Positions 1 to 5,268 are shown, counted from the stretch's first letter. The stretch is 5,268 nucleotides of DNA from Rickettsiales bacterium (GCA_031276335.1 JAISNH010000104.1:1-5268); one strand, 5' to 3'. The notes: generated by a model not told the origin, from the sequence alone. Program-made: numbers and translations.

Positions 1-1120
1 TGAAAAAAACAGGATAAGCGCCGAAATGCCGAACCTGGCGGGGCAGGCGAAGGCCGAGGCGGCTGGCAGGTCGCGCGCAATCGGCGAAAAAATCGGCGCG
101 TACGACGAGGATTTGAAGGCAGCGCGCGAGGAGTACAGGAACCTTATGTGGCAGGTGCCGAACATCCCGGCCCCCGACGTGCCGGTAGGCAGGTCGGACG
201 AGGACAACGTGGTCGTGCGCACGGAGGGCGAACCCAGGAAATTCGACTTCGCGCCCCGCGACCACTACGACATACTGGAAATGAACGGCTGGGCGGATTT
301 CAAGCGCGCGGCAAAGGTGTGCGGATCGCGCTCATATACCCTGAAGGGCGCGGCAGCCCGCCTTGAAATCGCGCTGCACATGTACATGATGGACAAGCTG
401 ACCGACAAGGGATTCACGATGATCACCGTGCCCTCGATGGTGAAGGAGGAGGCTCTTTACGGCACCGGGCATTTCCCGGCCGGGCGCGAGGAAGTCTATT
501 ACCTGCCGAAGGACAACATGTACCTGTCCGGCACGGCGGAAGTCGTGCTGACTTCGCTCCATTCCGACGAGATACTCGAGGAAAACCAGCTGCCGATCCT
601 GTACGCCGGCTATTCCCCGTGCTTCCGTCGCGAAGCGGGATCGGCGGGCAAGGACGTGCGCGGCCTGATACGCCTGCACCAGTTCATGAAGGTCGAGCAG
701 TACGTAATCTGCAGGAACGACCCCGCCGAAAGCCAGAAGTGGTTCGAGGCCCTGCTGGCCACGGCCGAGGAGGCGCTGAAGGACATGGAGCTGCCCTACC
801 ACGTGCTGGAGTGCTGCACCGGCGACATGGGCGCGGGCAAGTACAGGATGTACGACCTGGAAACATGGATGCCGTCGCAGGGCAAATACCGCGAAACCCA
901 CAGCTGCTCGAACCTGACCGAATGGCAGGCGCGGCGCGCGAACCTCAGGTACCGCGAAAACGGCACGAACAAGGTCAGGTACTGCCATACCCTCAACAAC
1001 ACCGGAATCGCCACCCCGCGGATCATGGCGCCGCTACTGGAGAACCACCAGCTGGAGGACGGGCGCGTCAGGATACCGGAAAAGCTTCGGCCGTACATGA
1101 ACGGGAAGGAGTTCCTATAA
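1..1120 (+). CDS. serS: Seryl-tRNA synthetase, 5'-truncated by window edge
   Basis: This cytoplasmic class II synthetase charges tRNA-Ser with serine using ATP. The frame is open to the left edge: codons from position 2 read EKNRISAEM before the first ATG at 26. This matches the 'RNxxSKxIG' stretch of the SerRS N-terminal tRNA-binding coiled coil, so the ATG at 26 is internal and roughly 50-60 residues lie outside the window. The visible 372 residues contain the end of the coiled coil, the IPN...VPVG junction (about 165-190), the GTAEV serine-site motif (about 532-546), class II motif 2 (FRREAGS...RGLIRLHQF, about 623-682), CTGDMG and SCSN signatures, and motif 3 (995-1021). Motif 3 reads NNTGIATPR instead of the NGSGLAVGR usual in proteobacteria, although the essential Arg remains. 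The C-terminus (LRPYMNGKEFL) is complete. Family assignment is secure; the lineage of this copy is uncertain. Confidence 0.97.
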   Translation, partial: EKNRISAEMPNLAGQAKAEAAGRSRAIGEKIGAYDEDLKAAREEYRNLMWQVPNIPAPDVPVGRSDEDNVVVRTEGEPRKFDFAPRDHYDILEMNGWADFKRAAKVCGSRSYTLKGAAARLEIALHMYMMDKLTDKGFTMITVPSMVKEEALYGTGHFPAGREEVYYLPKDNMYLSGTAEVVLTSLHSDEILEENQLPILYAGYSPCFRREAGSAGKDVRGLIRLHQFMKVEQYVICRNDPAESQKWFEALLATAEEALKDMELPYHVLECCTGDMGAGKYRMYDLETWMPSQGKYRETHSCSNLTEWQARRANLRYRENGTNKVRYCHTLNNTGIATPRIMAPLLENHQLEDGRVRIPEKLRPYMNGKEFL

Positions 1121-1144
1121 CCGATCGAGTTTGACGCGCTCTTG

Positions 1145-1181
1145 AAACCGCGCCAATTCGGTTTAAGCCGCCGGTTTTTTT
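1145..1181 (+). terminator. Possible rho-independent terminator after serS
   Basis: AAACCG (1145-1150) can pair with CGGTTT at 1159-1164 (8-nt loop) or with a second CGGTTT at 1172-1177. The second copy runs straight into seven T residues (1175-1181). The stem is only 6 bp, and the better-looped pairing is not the one next to the T-tract, so termination may be weak or partial. The whole 89-bp gap between serS and fabD holds nothing else apart from the fabD ribosome binding site. I could not find a convincing promoter for fabD in it. Confidence 0.4.
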
Positions 1182-1198
1182 ACGGACTGGATTTAATG

Positions 1199-1204
1199 AA
1201 GGAG
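1199..1204 (+). promoter_or_regulatory. Ribosome binding site of fabD
   Basis: AAGGAG lies 5 nt before the ATG at 1210 and fixes that start. An ATG at 1205 abuts the site with no spacing and meets a stop after two codons, so it is not a credible start. Confidence 0.8.
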
Positions 1205-1209
1205 ATGAC

Positions 1210-2139
1210 ATGAAAGCATTCCTATTCCCCGGACAGGGGTCGCAGAAACTGAAGATGGGCATGGCGTCGGCCGAAAGCTTCGCCGAGGCGCGCGCCGTCT
1301 TCGACGAGGTGGACGAGGCGCTGCACCGCAAGCTGTCCGCCATAATCTTCGGCGATGATGCGGACGAGCTCTCGAAAACCGAGAACACCCAGCCGGCTCT
1401 CCTTGTGGCATCGATCGCGACGCTTAGGGCCATAGAGGGGCAGAGCGGGAAGAAAGCGTCCGGCATCGCGGGCTATGCGCTCGGCCATTCGCTCGGCGAA
1501 TACACGGCGCTGGTCGCCGCGGGCGCAATCAGCCTTGCCGACGGCGCGAAACTGCTGGAGCGCCGCGCAAGGGCCATGGCCGCCGCGGTGCCGGCCGGCT
1601 CGGGCGCGATGATGGCCGTCATCGGACTTTCCATCGAGCAGGCAATGGAAATCGAGAAAAAAACCGACGGCGCATATGTGGCCAACGACAACTGCCCCGG
1701 ACAGGTCGTGATGAGCGGACGCAAGGATGCGATCGGGAAAGCCGAGGAGGAGGCGATGAAAACGGGCGCGCGCAAATGCGTGATCCTGCCGGTAAGCGTT
1801 CCCGCGCACTGCCCCCTTATGGCTCCGGCAAAGGCGGAGGTGGAGGCCGCGCTCGGGCAAACCGCGCTCGCCGAGCCGGCTTTGGCCTTCATATCGAACC
1901 GCACCGCAGCCCTTGACTCATATCCGGCGGAGATAAAAAAGCACCTGGCCGAGCAGATGACAAGCGGCGTCCGTTTCCGCGAATGCGTGGAATTCATGGC
2001 CGCGAACGGCGTTGCGGAATGCTTCGAGCTGGGCTCGGGAGGCGTGCTGTCCGGGCTTGTGAAACGCACGTCCCCCGGCATTCAATCCACCCCGATAGAC
2101 AGCGTGGAGTCAATCGAGGCGTTCGTTAAATCATTATAA
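1210..2139 (+). CDS. fabD: Malonyl-CoA:ACP transacylase
   Basis: It moves the malonyl group from malonyl-CoA to acyl carrier protein, supplying extender units for type II fatty acid synthesis in the cytoplasm. The 309-residue length is normal for the family. The GQGS oxyanion-hole motif is at residues 8-11, the nucleophile elbow GHSLGEY at 92-98 has catalytic Ser94, Arg119 aligns with the malonate-carboxylate-binding Arg117 of E. coli FabD, catalytic His200 lies in VPAHCPLMAPA, Gln249 is in the conserved LAEQM segment, and a GSGGVLSGLVKR motif sits near the C-terminus (275-286). All catalytic positions are intact. The start at 1210 has a good AAGGAG site. fabG follows after 64 bp on the same strand, so the two are probably cotranscribed. 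The gap between them has only a weak 5-bp GC stem (CCCGG 2156-2160, CCGGG 2178-2182). Confidence 0.97.
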   Translation: MKAFLFPGQGSQKLKMGMASAESFAEARAVFDEVDEALHRKLSAIIFGDDADELSKTENTQPALLVASIATLRAIEGQSGKKASGIAGYALGHSLGEYTALVAAGAISLADGAKLLERRARAMAAAVPAGSGAMMAVIGLSIEQAMEIEKKTDGAYVANDNCPGQVVMSGRKDAIGKAEEEAMKTGARKCVILPVSVPAHCPLMAPAKAEVEAALGQTALAEPALAFISNRTAALDSYPAEIKKHLAEQMTSGVRFRECVEFMAANGVAECFELGSGGVLSGLVKRTSPGIQSTPIDSVESIEAFVKSL

Positions 2140-2190
2140 ACCTTATAAAAAAGACCCCGGTTTTCCGACAGGCGAGCCCGGGATGATGAA

Positions 2191-2196
2191 AAGGAG
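2191..2196 (+). promoter_or_regulatory. Ribosome binding site that sets the fabG start
   Basis: AAGGAG with a 7-nt spacer precedes the ATG at 2204. Earlier in-frame ATGs at 2183 and 2186 lie upstream of this site, and the extra residues (MMKRRKN) are not part of FabG proteins, so 2204 is preferred. Confidence 0.8.
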
Positions 2197-2203
2197 AAAA
2201 AAC

Positions 2204-2941
2204 ATGTTCGATCTTACTGGAAAAACAGCGCTTGTCACCGGCGCCACGGGCGGCATAGGCGAGGCGATCGCCCGGGCGTTCCATGCCTCCGGCGCAACCG
2301 TGGCGATCACCGGGCGCAAACAGGAGGCCCTTGACAGGCTTCAATCCGAACTCGGCGGGCGGTGCTTCGCCATAGCGGCGGACCTGTCCCTTGCGGAGGC
2401 GCCGAAAAAGCTTGTCGCGGAAACGCTGAATGCGGCCGGGCGGCTGGACATACTGGTCAACAACGCCGGGCTTACGCGCGACGCGCTGATGATGCGGATG
2501 AAGGACGAGGACTGGCAGGCCGTCCTCGACGTCAACCTGAGCGCGCCGTTCAGGCTTTCGCGCGAGGCCATAATGCCGATGATGAAAAAACGCTTCGGCC
2601 GCATAATCAACATCGGCTCGATCGTGGGCGCGACCGGCAATCCGGGACAGGCGAACTATACGGCCAGCAAGGGCGCGCTAGTCGCCATGACCAAAACGCT
2701 CGCCGTCGAGGTCGCCAGCCGCGGCATAACGGCCAACTGCATAGCCCCGGGATTCATCGCGACCGCCATGACCGCCGGCCTGCCGGAGGATATAAAGGCG
2801 CACATGCTGTCGCAGATACCGCTCGCGAGGTTCGGCGGGCCCGAGGACGTCGCCGCGGCCGCGGTCTATCTGGCCTCGGACGAGGCGGCCTACGTCACCG
2901 GACAGACAATACACGTCAACGGCGGGATGCTGAGGGTTTGA
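2204..2941 (+). CDS. fabG: 3-oxoacyl-ACP reductase
   Basis: This NADPH-dependent classical short-chain dehydrogenase reduces 3-oxoacyl-ACP to (R)-3-hydroxyacyl-ACP in the fatty acid elongation cycle; it is normally a tetramer. The 245-residue protein has the cofactor motif TGATGGIG (12-19), NNAG (86-89), and the complete catalytic tetrad Asn111, Ser139, Tyr152 and Lys156 (YTASK). Basic residues Lys128-Arg130 and Arg173 sit where FabG docks ACP. The PG motif (182-183) and the C-terminal VTGQTIHVNGGM are typical. The opening MFDLTGKTALVTG and the short segment before AADLS resemble alphaproteobacterial FabG, based on recalled family features rather than an alignment. It lies 64 bp after fabD. 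In many bacteria acpP follows fabG, but here an intergenic repeat and a pilin gene follow. SDR paralogues exist, but the fabD linkage makes FabG by far the best call. Confidence 0.96.
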   Translation: MFDLTGKTALVTGATGGIGEAIARAFHASGATVAITGRKQEALDRLQSELGGRCFAIAADLSLAEAPKKLVAETLNAAGRLDILVNNAGLTRDALMMRMKDEDWQAVLDVNLSAPFRLSREAIMPMMKKRFGRIINIGSIVGATGNPGQANYTASKGALVAMTKTLAVEVASRGITANCIAPGFIATAMTAGLPEDIKAHMLSQIPLARFGGPEDVAAAAVYLASDEAAYVTGQTIHVNGGMLRV

Positions 2942-2944
2942 CAT

Positions 2945-2975
2945 CGCTGTCACCCTCGGCTTGACCCGGCAACCA
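2945..2975. repeat. Possible remnant of a second REP-like repeat
   Basis: The stretch just after fabG, with TGTCACCCTCGGCTTGACCC at 2948-2967, resembles the dispersed repeat beginning TGTCATCCTCGGGCTTGACC that I recall from alphaproteobacterial intergenic regions. The matching downstream arm (a CGAGG-type segment) is missing, so this would be half a copy, abutting the larger inverted-repeat element. The resemblance is from memory. Confidence 0.3.
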
Positions 2976-2977
2976 AC

Positions 2978-3154
2978 CCGTCATTCCCGCGACTTTGGTC
3001 GTCATTCCGGCGAAAGCCGGAATCCAGGTCATATAAAAGGCATGGATTCCCAGGTTCGGCTGCTGCGCTCCGCCCTCCGGGTCGCTCGCTCCGTCTTCGA
3101 GGAGCTCGCCCTTTCTCGGCGACATCTTCGCCTCGAAAGTCGCGGGAATGACGG
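2978..3154. repeat. Nested inverted-repeat element with perfect 19-bp termini
   Basis: The ends are exact inverted copies: CCGTCATTCCCGCGACTTT at 2978-2996 and its complement at 3136-3154. Inside the left end is a second perfect hairpin, ATTCCGGC (3004-3011), GAAA loop, GCCGGAAT (3016-3023). GGAATCCA (3019-3026) can alternatively pair with TGGATTCC (3043-3050), and TTCGAGG (3096-3102) with CCTCGAA (3131-3137). The CGTCATTCC...GGAAT core belongs to a widespread class of REP-like intergenic repeats whose chance translations read like IPAFAGMT. No target-site duplication is visible and no transposase is encoded. Transcribed, it would fold into a long branched structure that could protect or terminate the fabDG message. 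The rest of the 295-bp fabG-pilin gap holds only the remnant before it and the promoter after it. Confidence 0.8.
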
Positions 3155-3176
3155 AGACGGTTTATGAAAAAATCTC

Positions 3177-3205
3177 TTGTTTTGTCCTCCAATTTTTGAT
3201 ATAAT
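3177..3205 (+). promoter_or_regulatory. Extended -10 promoter for the VirB2-like gene
   Basis: A perfect TATAAT (3200-3205) is preceded by TG one base upstream (3197-3198), an extended -10 signature. A weak -35 (TTGTTT, 3177-3182) lies 17 bp upstream. The surrounding DNA is distinctly AT-rich beside GC-rich neighbours. Transcription would start near 3212, giving a leader of about 25 nt with the AAGGAG site at 3225-3230. Confidence 0.75.
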
Positions 3206-3224
3206 GTCCGTAAGCTATAGGAAA

Positions 3225-3230
3225 AAGGAG
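3225..3230 (+). promoter_or_regulatory. Ribosome binding site that sets the VirB2-like start
   Basis: AAGGAG with a 6-nt spacer precedes the ATG at 3237. An in-frame TTG at 3177 would add 20 residues, but it lies inside the promoter and spoils the signal peptide, so 3237 is chosen. Confidence 0.85.
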
Positions 3231-3236
3231 AAAAAT

Positions 3237-3662
3237 ATGTCTATATTCAAGTTTTTAACGAAGAGATCCACGCTTATATGCCTCGCCATCCTCGTCGCGG
3301 CCGCGTTCCTGGTTCCCGTCGACGTGCTTGCGCAAACTGGAGAGGTAAATCCCGAAACCGCGCGGAATTTTACACAGGGGGGCACCGGCCCGTTCGAGCT
3401 GTTCCTGATGCGCGCGGCAAGAATGTTTTCGTACACCAGGAACGCGCTGTTCTTCATCGCCGCATTCGCCTTCATCGGATATGCGTGGAGCGCGATACAG
3501 GAAGGCAAGATAAACTGGAAGGAACTCCTTTACCTGATAGTCGCGCTGGTGCTTTTGGGCGTCGCGGGCTTCATCGTGACCTTCATCGCCGACCCGCAGC
3601 GGCAGGCCGCTACGCAGTCGCACTTCCCGGGACTGAACGACACCAACACTTGGGGGAACTAG
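3237..3662 (+). CDS. TrbC/VirB2-family pilin-like protein
   Basis: This is probably a secreted major-pilin type subunit as used by type IV secretion and conjugation machines. The 141-residue product has a basic N-terminus (KFLTKR), a hydrophobic signal segment (about 11-28) and a likely signal peptidase I site after VLA (Ala32/Gln33). The mature part of about 109 residues has two membrane helices (about 70-86 and 97-117) joined by a short polar loop, QEGKINWKEL. This two-helix hairpin with a G+I+W-type loop is characteristic of VirB2/TrbC pilins. A polar tail of about 24 residues (118-141), longer than usual, ends in DTNTWGN. The gene has its own promoter and terminator, so it is a single-gene unit. 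No virB3, virB4 or other secretion gene is in view, so the partner machinery must be encoded elsewhere or be absent. Topology and loop support the family; the specific role is inference. Confidence 0.8.
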   Translation: MSIFKFLTKRSTLICLAILVAAAFLVPVDVLAQTGEVNPETARNFTQGGTGPFELFLMRAARMFSYTRNALFFIAAFAFIGYAWSAIQEGKINWKELLYLIVALVLLGVAGFIVTFIADPQRQAATQSHFPGLNDTNTWGN

Positions 3663-3685
3663 ATAATCGTCCTGAATATAAGCTA

Positions 3686-3714
3686 AAAATGCCGGGGGTT
3701 CTCCCCGGTATTTT
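3686..3714. terminator. Bidirectional rho-independent terminator
   Basis: A 12-bp stem (3686-3697 with 3703-3714) with one G-T wobble encloses a 5-nt loop. The core is GCCGGGG/CCCCGGT, flanked by A-rich and T-rich arms. On the + strand it ends in ATTTT, and on the - strand in ATTTTT. It starts 24 nt after the pilin stop and lies 63 bp beyond the tsaB stop, so it can serve both convergent genes. Confidence 0.85.
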
Positions 3715-3776
3715 CAAATGACGGGAAGGCATGGCCGGTATGATGATTGAAGGCGCCGGCATGACGGGAGCAACCG

Positions 3777-4352
3777 TCACTTGGGAAGCTTCGCGTAATG
3801 CGGCTTGATATAAAGCGGGACAAGCGGACGCTGCACGAACGAGGCCCTGTCGAATCCGGCCTCCAAAAACTCCAGCACCTTTTCCGGAGCGATCTCCGGA
3901 TCGTCCAGCCAGACGGCGCCCGGCTCCGGCTTCACGCCGCCACGCTCCAAAAGCCGCGGGGGGGCAAGCGGCCGCCCGCCGGAAAATTCCGCCGCGTAGA
4001 CATTCCTGTCGTCGGCGGGAAAAGTCACCAGGCAGCGCCCCCCGGGCGCGCCGCGCGAAATGCGCGCCGCCTCGAACCTGCTTATCCCGATTACGGGAAC
4101 GCCGCATGCGAGCATGAAACCCTTCGCGACCGAAAGCCCGAGGCGTATCCCGGTGAACGAGCCCGGGCCTAGGGCGACCGCCATGAAACCTAGCGCGCCG
4201 ACCGGAACGCCGCCCAAAACCTCCTCCAGCAGGCCGAACACCTCCGCGCCCTGGGTACGGCCGCCTCCGCCGGAGGCCGCGCGCAAAGCCGCGCCGCTTT
4301 TGAAGCACAGCGACAGCCCGCCGCCCGTCGAATCCAGATACAAGCTATCCAT
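3777..4352 (-). CDS. tsaB: tRNA t6A biosynthesis protein TsaB
   Basis: TsaB is the non-catalytic ASKHA-fold partner of TsaD. With TsaE it supports transfer of threonylcarbamoyl, made by TsaC, to A37 of ANN-decoding tRNAs in the cytoplasm. The 191-residue product is a little shorter than E. coli TsaB (about 231), mainly in the C-terminal half. The diagnostic GPGSFTGIRLGLSVAKG is at residues 62-78, the N-terminal strand LYLDSTGG replaces the usual iDTS motif, DDRNVYAAEF (114-123) matches the family's DARrgevYaa segment, and the C-terminus has PLYIKP (179-184). Start and stop agree with the conserved ends. It converges on the VirB2-like gene and diverges from the PAS-GGDEF gene. A purine-rich AGGAAGG lies 15 nt before the ATG, which is far for a ribosome binding site, so initiation may be modest. 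Family call is firm because TsaD-type metal-binding histidines are absent and the size fits TsaB. Confidence 0.92.
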   Translation of the reverse strand: MDSLYLDSTGGGLSLCFKSGAALRAASGGGGRTQGAEVFGLLEEVLGGVPVGALGFMAVALGPGSFTGIRLGLSVAKGFMLACGVPVIGISRFEAARISRGAPGGRCLVTFPADDRNVYAAEFSGGRPLAPPRLLERGGVKPEPGAVWLDDPEIAPEKVLEFLEAGFDRASFVQRPLVPLYIKPHYAKLPK

Positions 4353-4362
4353 TTTCTTTGTG

Positions 4363-4390
4363 TTGACCTTCCTGTTTTTTATCCTATAAT
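4363..4390 (+). promoter_or_regulatory. Sigma-70-type promoter of the PAS-GGDEF gene
   Basis: TTGACC (4363-4368) and a perfect TATAAT (4385-4390) with a 16-bp spacer form a near-consensus housekeeping promoter. Transcription would start near 4397, giving a leader of about 27 nt. AGAGGGG (4414-4420), only 3 nt before the ATG at 4424, would be the ribosome binding site. Confidence 0.8.
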
Positions 4391-4414
4391 AGATGACAGG
4401 AAACGGAATTACAA
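4386..4414 (-). promoter_or_regulatory. Probable tsaB promoter, overlapping the divergent one
   Basis: Read on the - strand, TTGTAA (4414 to 4409) and TATTAT (4391 to 4386) are separated by 17 bp. They match the sigma-70 consensus at 4 of 6 and 5 of 6 positions. Its -10 shares five bases with the -10 of the divergent gene. Transcription would start near 4379, leaving a leader of about 27 nt. Confidence 0.5.
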
Positions 4415-4423
4415 GAGGGGAAT

Positions 4424-5268
4424 ATGCTGAACAATCCTATACAGAAAGACCTGTACAAGCTGCCGATAGGCCGGCAGGAGCTTCCGTCGTTCGCAACCAC
4501 GGTGTTCGAGTTTTCCTCGGACGCGATGATGCTGCTGGATTCCGTCGGCAAGGTGGCGGCCGCAAACAGCGCCCTCCTGAACCTTGTCGGCGACGACAGG
4601 AACGGCATCGTCGGAAAGCATCCGAAGTTCCTTTTCGCAGGCGAGGCGGACGAGGGCTCGTACAAGAAATTCATGAATGCGCTGATACTCAACGGATACT
4701 TCATGGGGCAGTCGCTGGCCCGCGTCGCATCCGGCGCGGTCGTGCCCATGGAGGTGCAGTTCTCGGCCATATACAACGGGGTCGGCGAGGTCAACCACTA
4801 CGTCGGAATCTGCAGCTCGATATACGCCTACCTGCCGAAGATGAACGAGCTGCCTTTCAATCCGAACATAGACCCCCTGACCCGCGCGTTCAACGCGAAT
4901 TCGTTCCTGCACCGGCTGGAGCACAACCTGCACAAGGTGGAGAAGGATGCCTCCGTCCTTTCCGTCGTCTATATCGACGTCGACCGGTTCAAGGAGCTGG
5001 ACCGGGACCACAACTACCTGAACGGAGATGCTGTCCTGAAAAGCATCGGGCGCACGCTTTCCGAGATGCTGGACAAAAGCGATACCGTCGCTCGGCTGAA
5101 GGCCGACATATTCTCCTGCATAATCCAGGACGTCTATACCCAGGGCGAGATTTCCACAATAGTCGAGGATATGTTCCGGCGGCTGACCGACCCTTTCGCT
5201 CTGCACCCGAAAATCGAATCCGTATCAATCAGCATAGGGGTCGCGACATACCCGATTTCGGGCGAGAC
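4424..5268 (+). CDS. PAS-GGDEF signalling protein with degenerate GGDEF, 3'-truncated
   Basis: The frame is open from the ATG at 4424 to the right edge (281 codons visible). Residues about 23-133 form a PAS sensor fold (FEFSSDAMMLLDSVGKVAAANSA onward, then GKHPKFLF and a VGICSSI end strand). A GGDEF-type domain begins at about 150 with DPLTRAFN, continues with VVYIDVDRFKELD (181-193; Asp185 is the first metal-site position) and NGDAVLKSIGR (200-210), and reaches VSISIGVATYP (267-277). The active-site signature, normally (R)LGGDEF, reads RLKADIF (224-230; 5099-5113), so both glycines and the catalytic acidic residue are lost. The inhibitory RxxD site position reads DKSD, so its Arg is gone too. 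There is no predicted signal peptide or membrane segment, so it is probably cytoplasmic. Cyclic di-GMP synthesis is unlikely; a regulatory or GTP-binding role is possible. An EAL phosphodiesterase domain may follow outside the window, as is common for degenerate GGDEF proteins. Confidence 0.88.
   Translation, partial: MLNNPIQKDLYKLPIGRQELPSFATTVFEFSSDAMMLLDSVGKVAAANSALLNLVGDDRNGIVGKHPKFLFAGEADEGSYKKFMNALILNGYFMGQSLARVASGAVVPMEVQFSAIYNGVGEVNHYVGICSSIYAYLPKMNELPFNPNIDPLTRAFNANSFLHRLEHNLHKVEKDASVLSVVYIDVDRFKELDRDHNYLNGDAVLKSIGRTLSEMLDKSDTVARLKADIFSCIIQDVYTQGEISTIVEDMFRRLTDPFALHPKIESVSISIGVATYPISGE

Noticed and set aside
26..28. ATG at 26 as the serS start.
   Set aside because: Upstream codons in the same frame continue the conserved SerRS coiled coil, so the gene starts outside the window.
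332..988. Long open frame on the - strand inside serS (218 codons).
   Set aside because: It is antisense to a well-supported conserved gene, has no family features, and long antisense frames are expected in GC-rich coding DNA.
1131..1159. TTGACG at 1131-1136 as a -35 box for fabD.
   Set aside because: No acceptable -10 hexamer occurs 15-19 bp downstream; the TTTAAT at 1192-1197 has no -35 partner and would start transcription inside the ribosome site.
1222..1860. 212-codon - strand frame opposite fabD.
   Set aside because: It is antisense to fabD, whose catalytic residues are all present on the + strand, and has no family features.
2961..3167. Small + strand frame across the inverted-repeat element (68 codons), and - strand counterparts.
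   Set aside because: The peptides (HSGESRNPG, WIPAFAGMT types) are the well-known chance translations of REP-like repeats, and no ribosome binding site precedes them.
3734..3760. GCCGG/CCGGC inverted repeat between the terminator and tsaB.
   Set aside because: It has only a 5-bp stem with a long loop and no T-tract, as expected by chance in GC-rich DNA.
3610..4308. 232-codon - strand frame overlapping tsaB.
   Set aside because: It is an Arg/Gly-rich shadow of tsaB in another frame, and it also runs through the terminator hairpin.
4409..5206. 265-codon open frame on the - strand opposite the PAS-GGDEF gene.
   Set aside because: The + strand shows clear PAS and GGDEF landmarks with promoter and ribosome site, while the - strand frame has low-complexity Val/Asp/Gln-rich content and no recognisable domain.

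Overview
The window is GC-rich, ordinary bacterial chromosome. It has six protein-coding genes, two of them cut by the window edges, with AT-rich promoter islands between some of them. FabG looks alphaproteobacterial: the N-terminus begins MFDLTGKTALVTG, the protein is 245 residues long, and it ends in VTGQTIHVNGGM. The intergenic repeat, of the common 'GTCATTCC...GGAAT' REP-like class, and a VirB2-type pilin fit that assignment. It is an inference from sequence style, not a phylogeny. Two points sit less easily with it: the seryl-tRNA synthetase has an unusual motif 3, and ATA (Ile) and AGG (Arg) codons are frequent for such GC-rich DNA.

Layout from left to right: (1) the 3' part of serS (+), cut at the left edge; (2) an 89-bp gap with a terminator-like T-tract; (3) fabD (+) and, 64 bp later, fabG (+), two steps of type II fatty acid synthesis; (4) a 295-bp gap with a repeat remnant, then a 177-bp element bounded by perfect 19-bp inverted repeats, then an AT-rich promoter; (5) a 141-residue TrbC/VirB2-family pilin gene (+) with its own promoter and a strong, probably bidirectional terminator; (6) tsaB (-), convergent with the pilin gene; (7) a 71-bp divergent promoter region; (8) the 5' part of a PAS-GGDEF protein gene (+), cut at the right edge.

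serS and tsaB serve translation (tRNA charging and t6A modification), and fabD-fabG serve membrane lipid synthesis. The VirB2-like protein is a secreted, two-helix pilin subunit with no other type IV secretion gene in view. The PAS-GGDEF protein keeps the domain fold, but its signature reads KADIF instead of GGDEF, so this domain is very unlikely to make cyclic di-GMP.

I found no new multi-gene system. The points most worth a second look are the degenerate GGDEF protein, the isolated VirB2 pilin beside a nested inverted-repeat element, the absence of acpP after fabG, the overlapping divergent promoters before tsaB, and the atypical SerRS motif 3. No RNA gene, CRISPR array or insertion sequence was seen.
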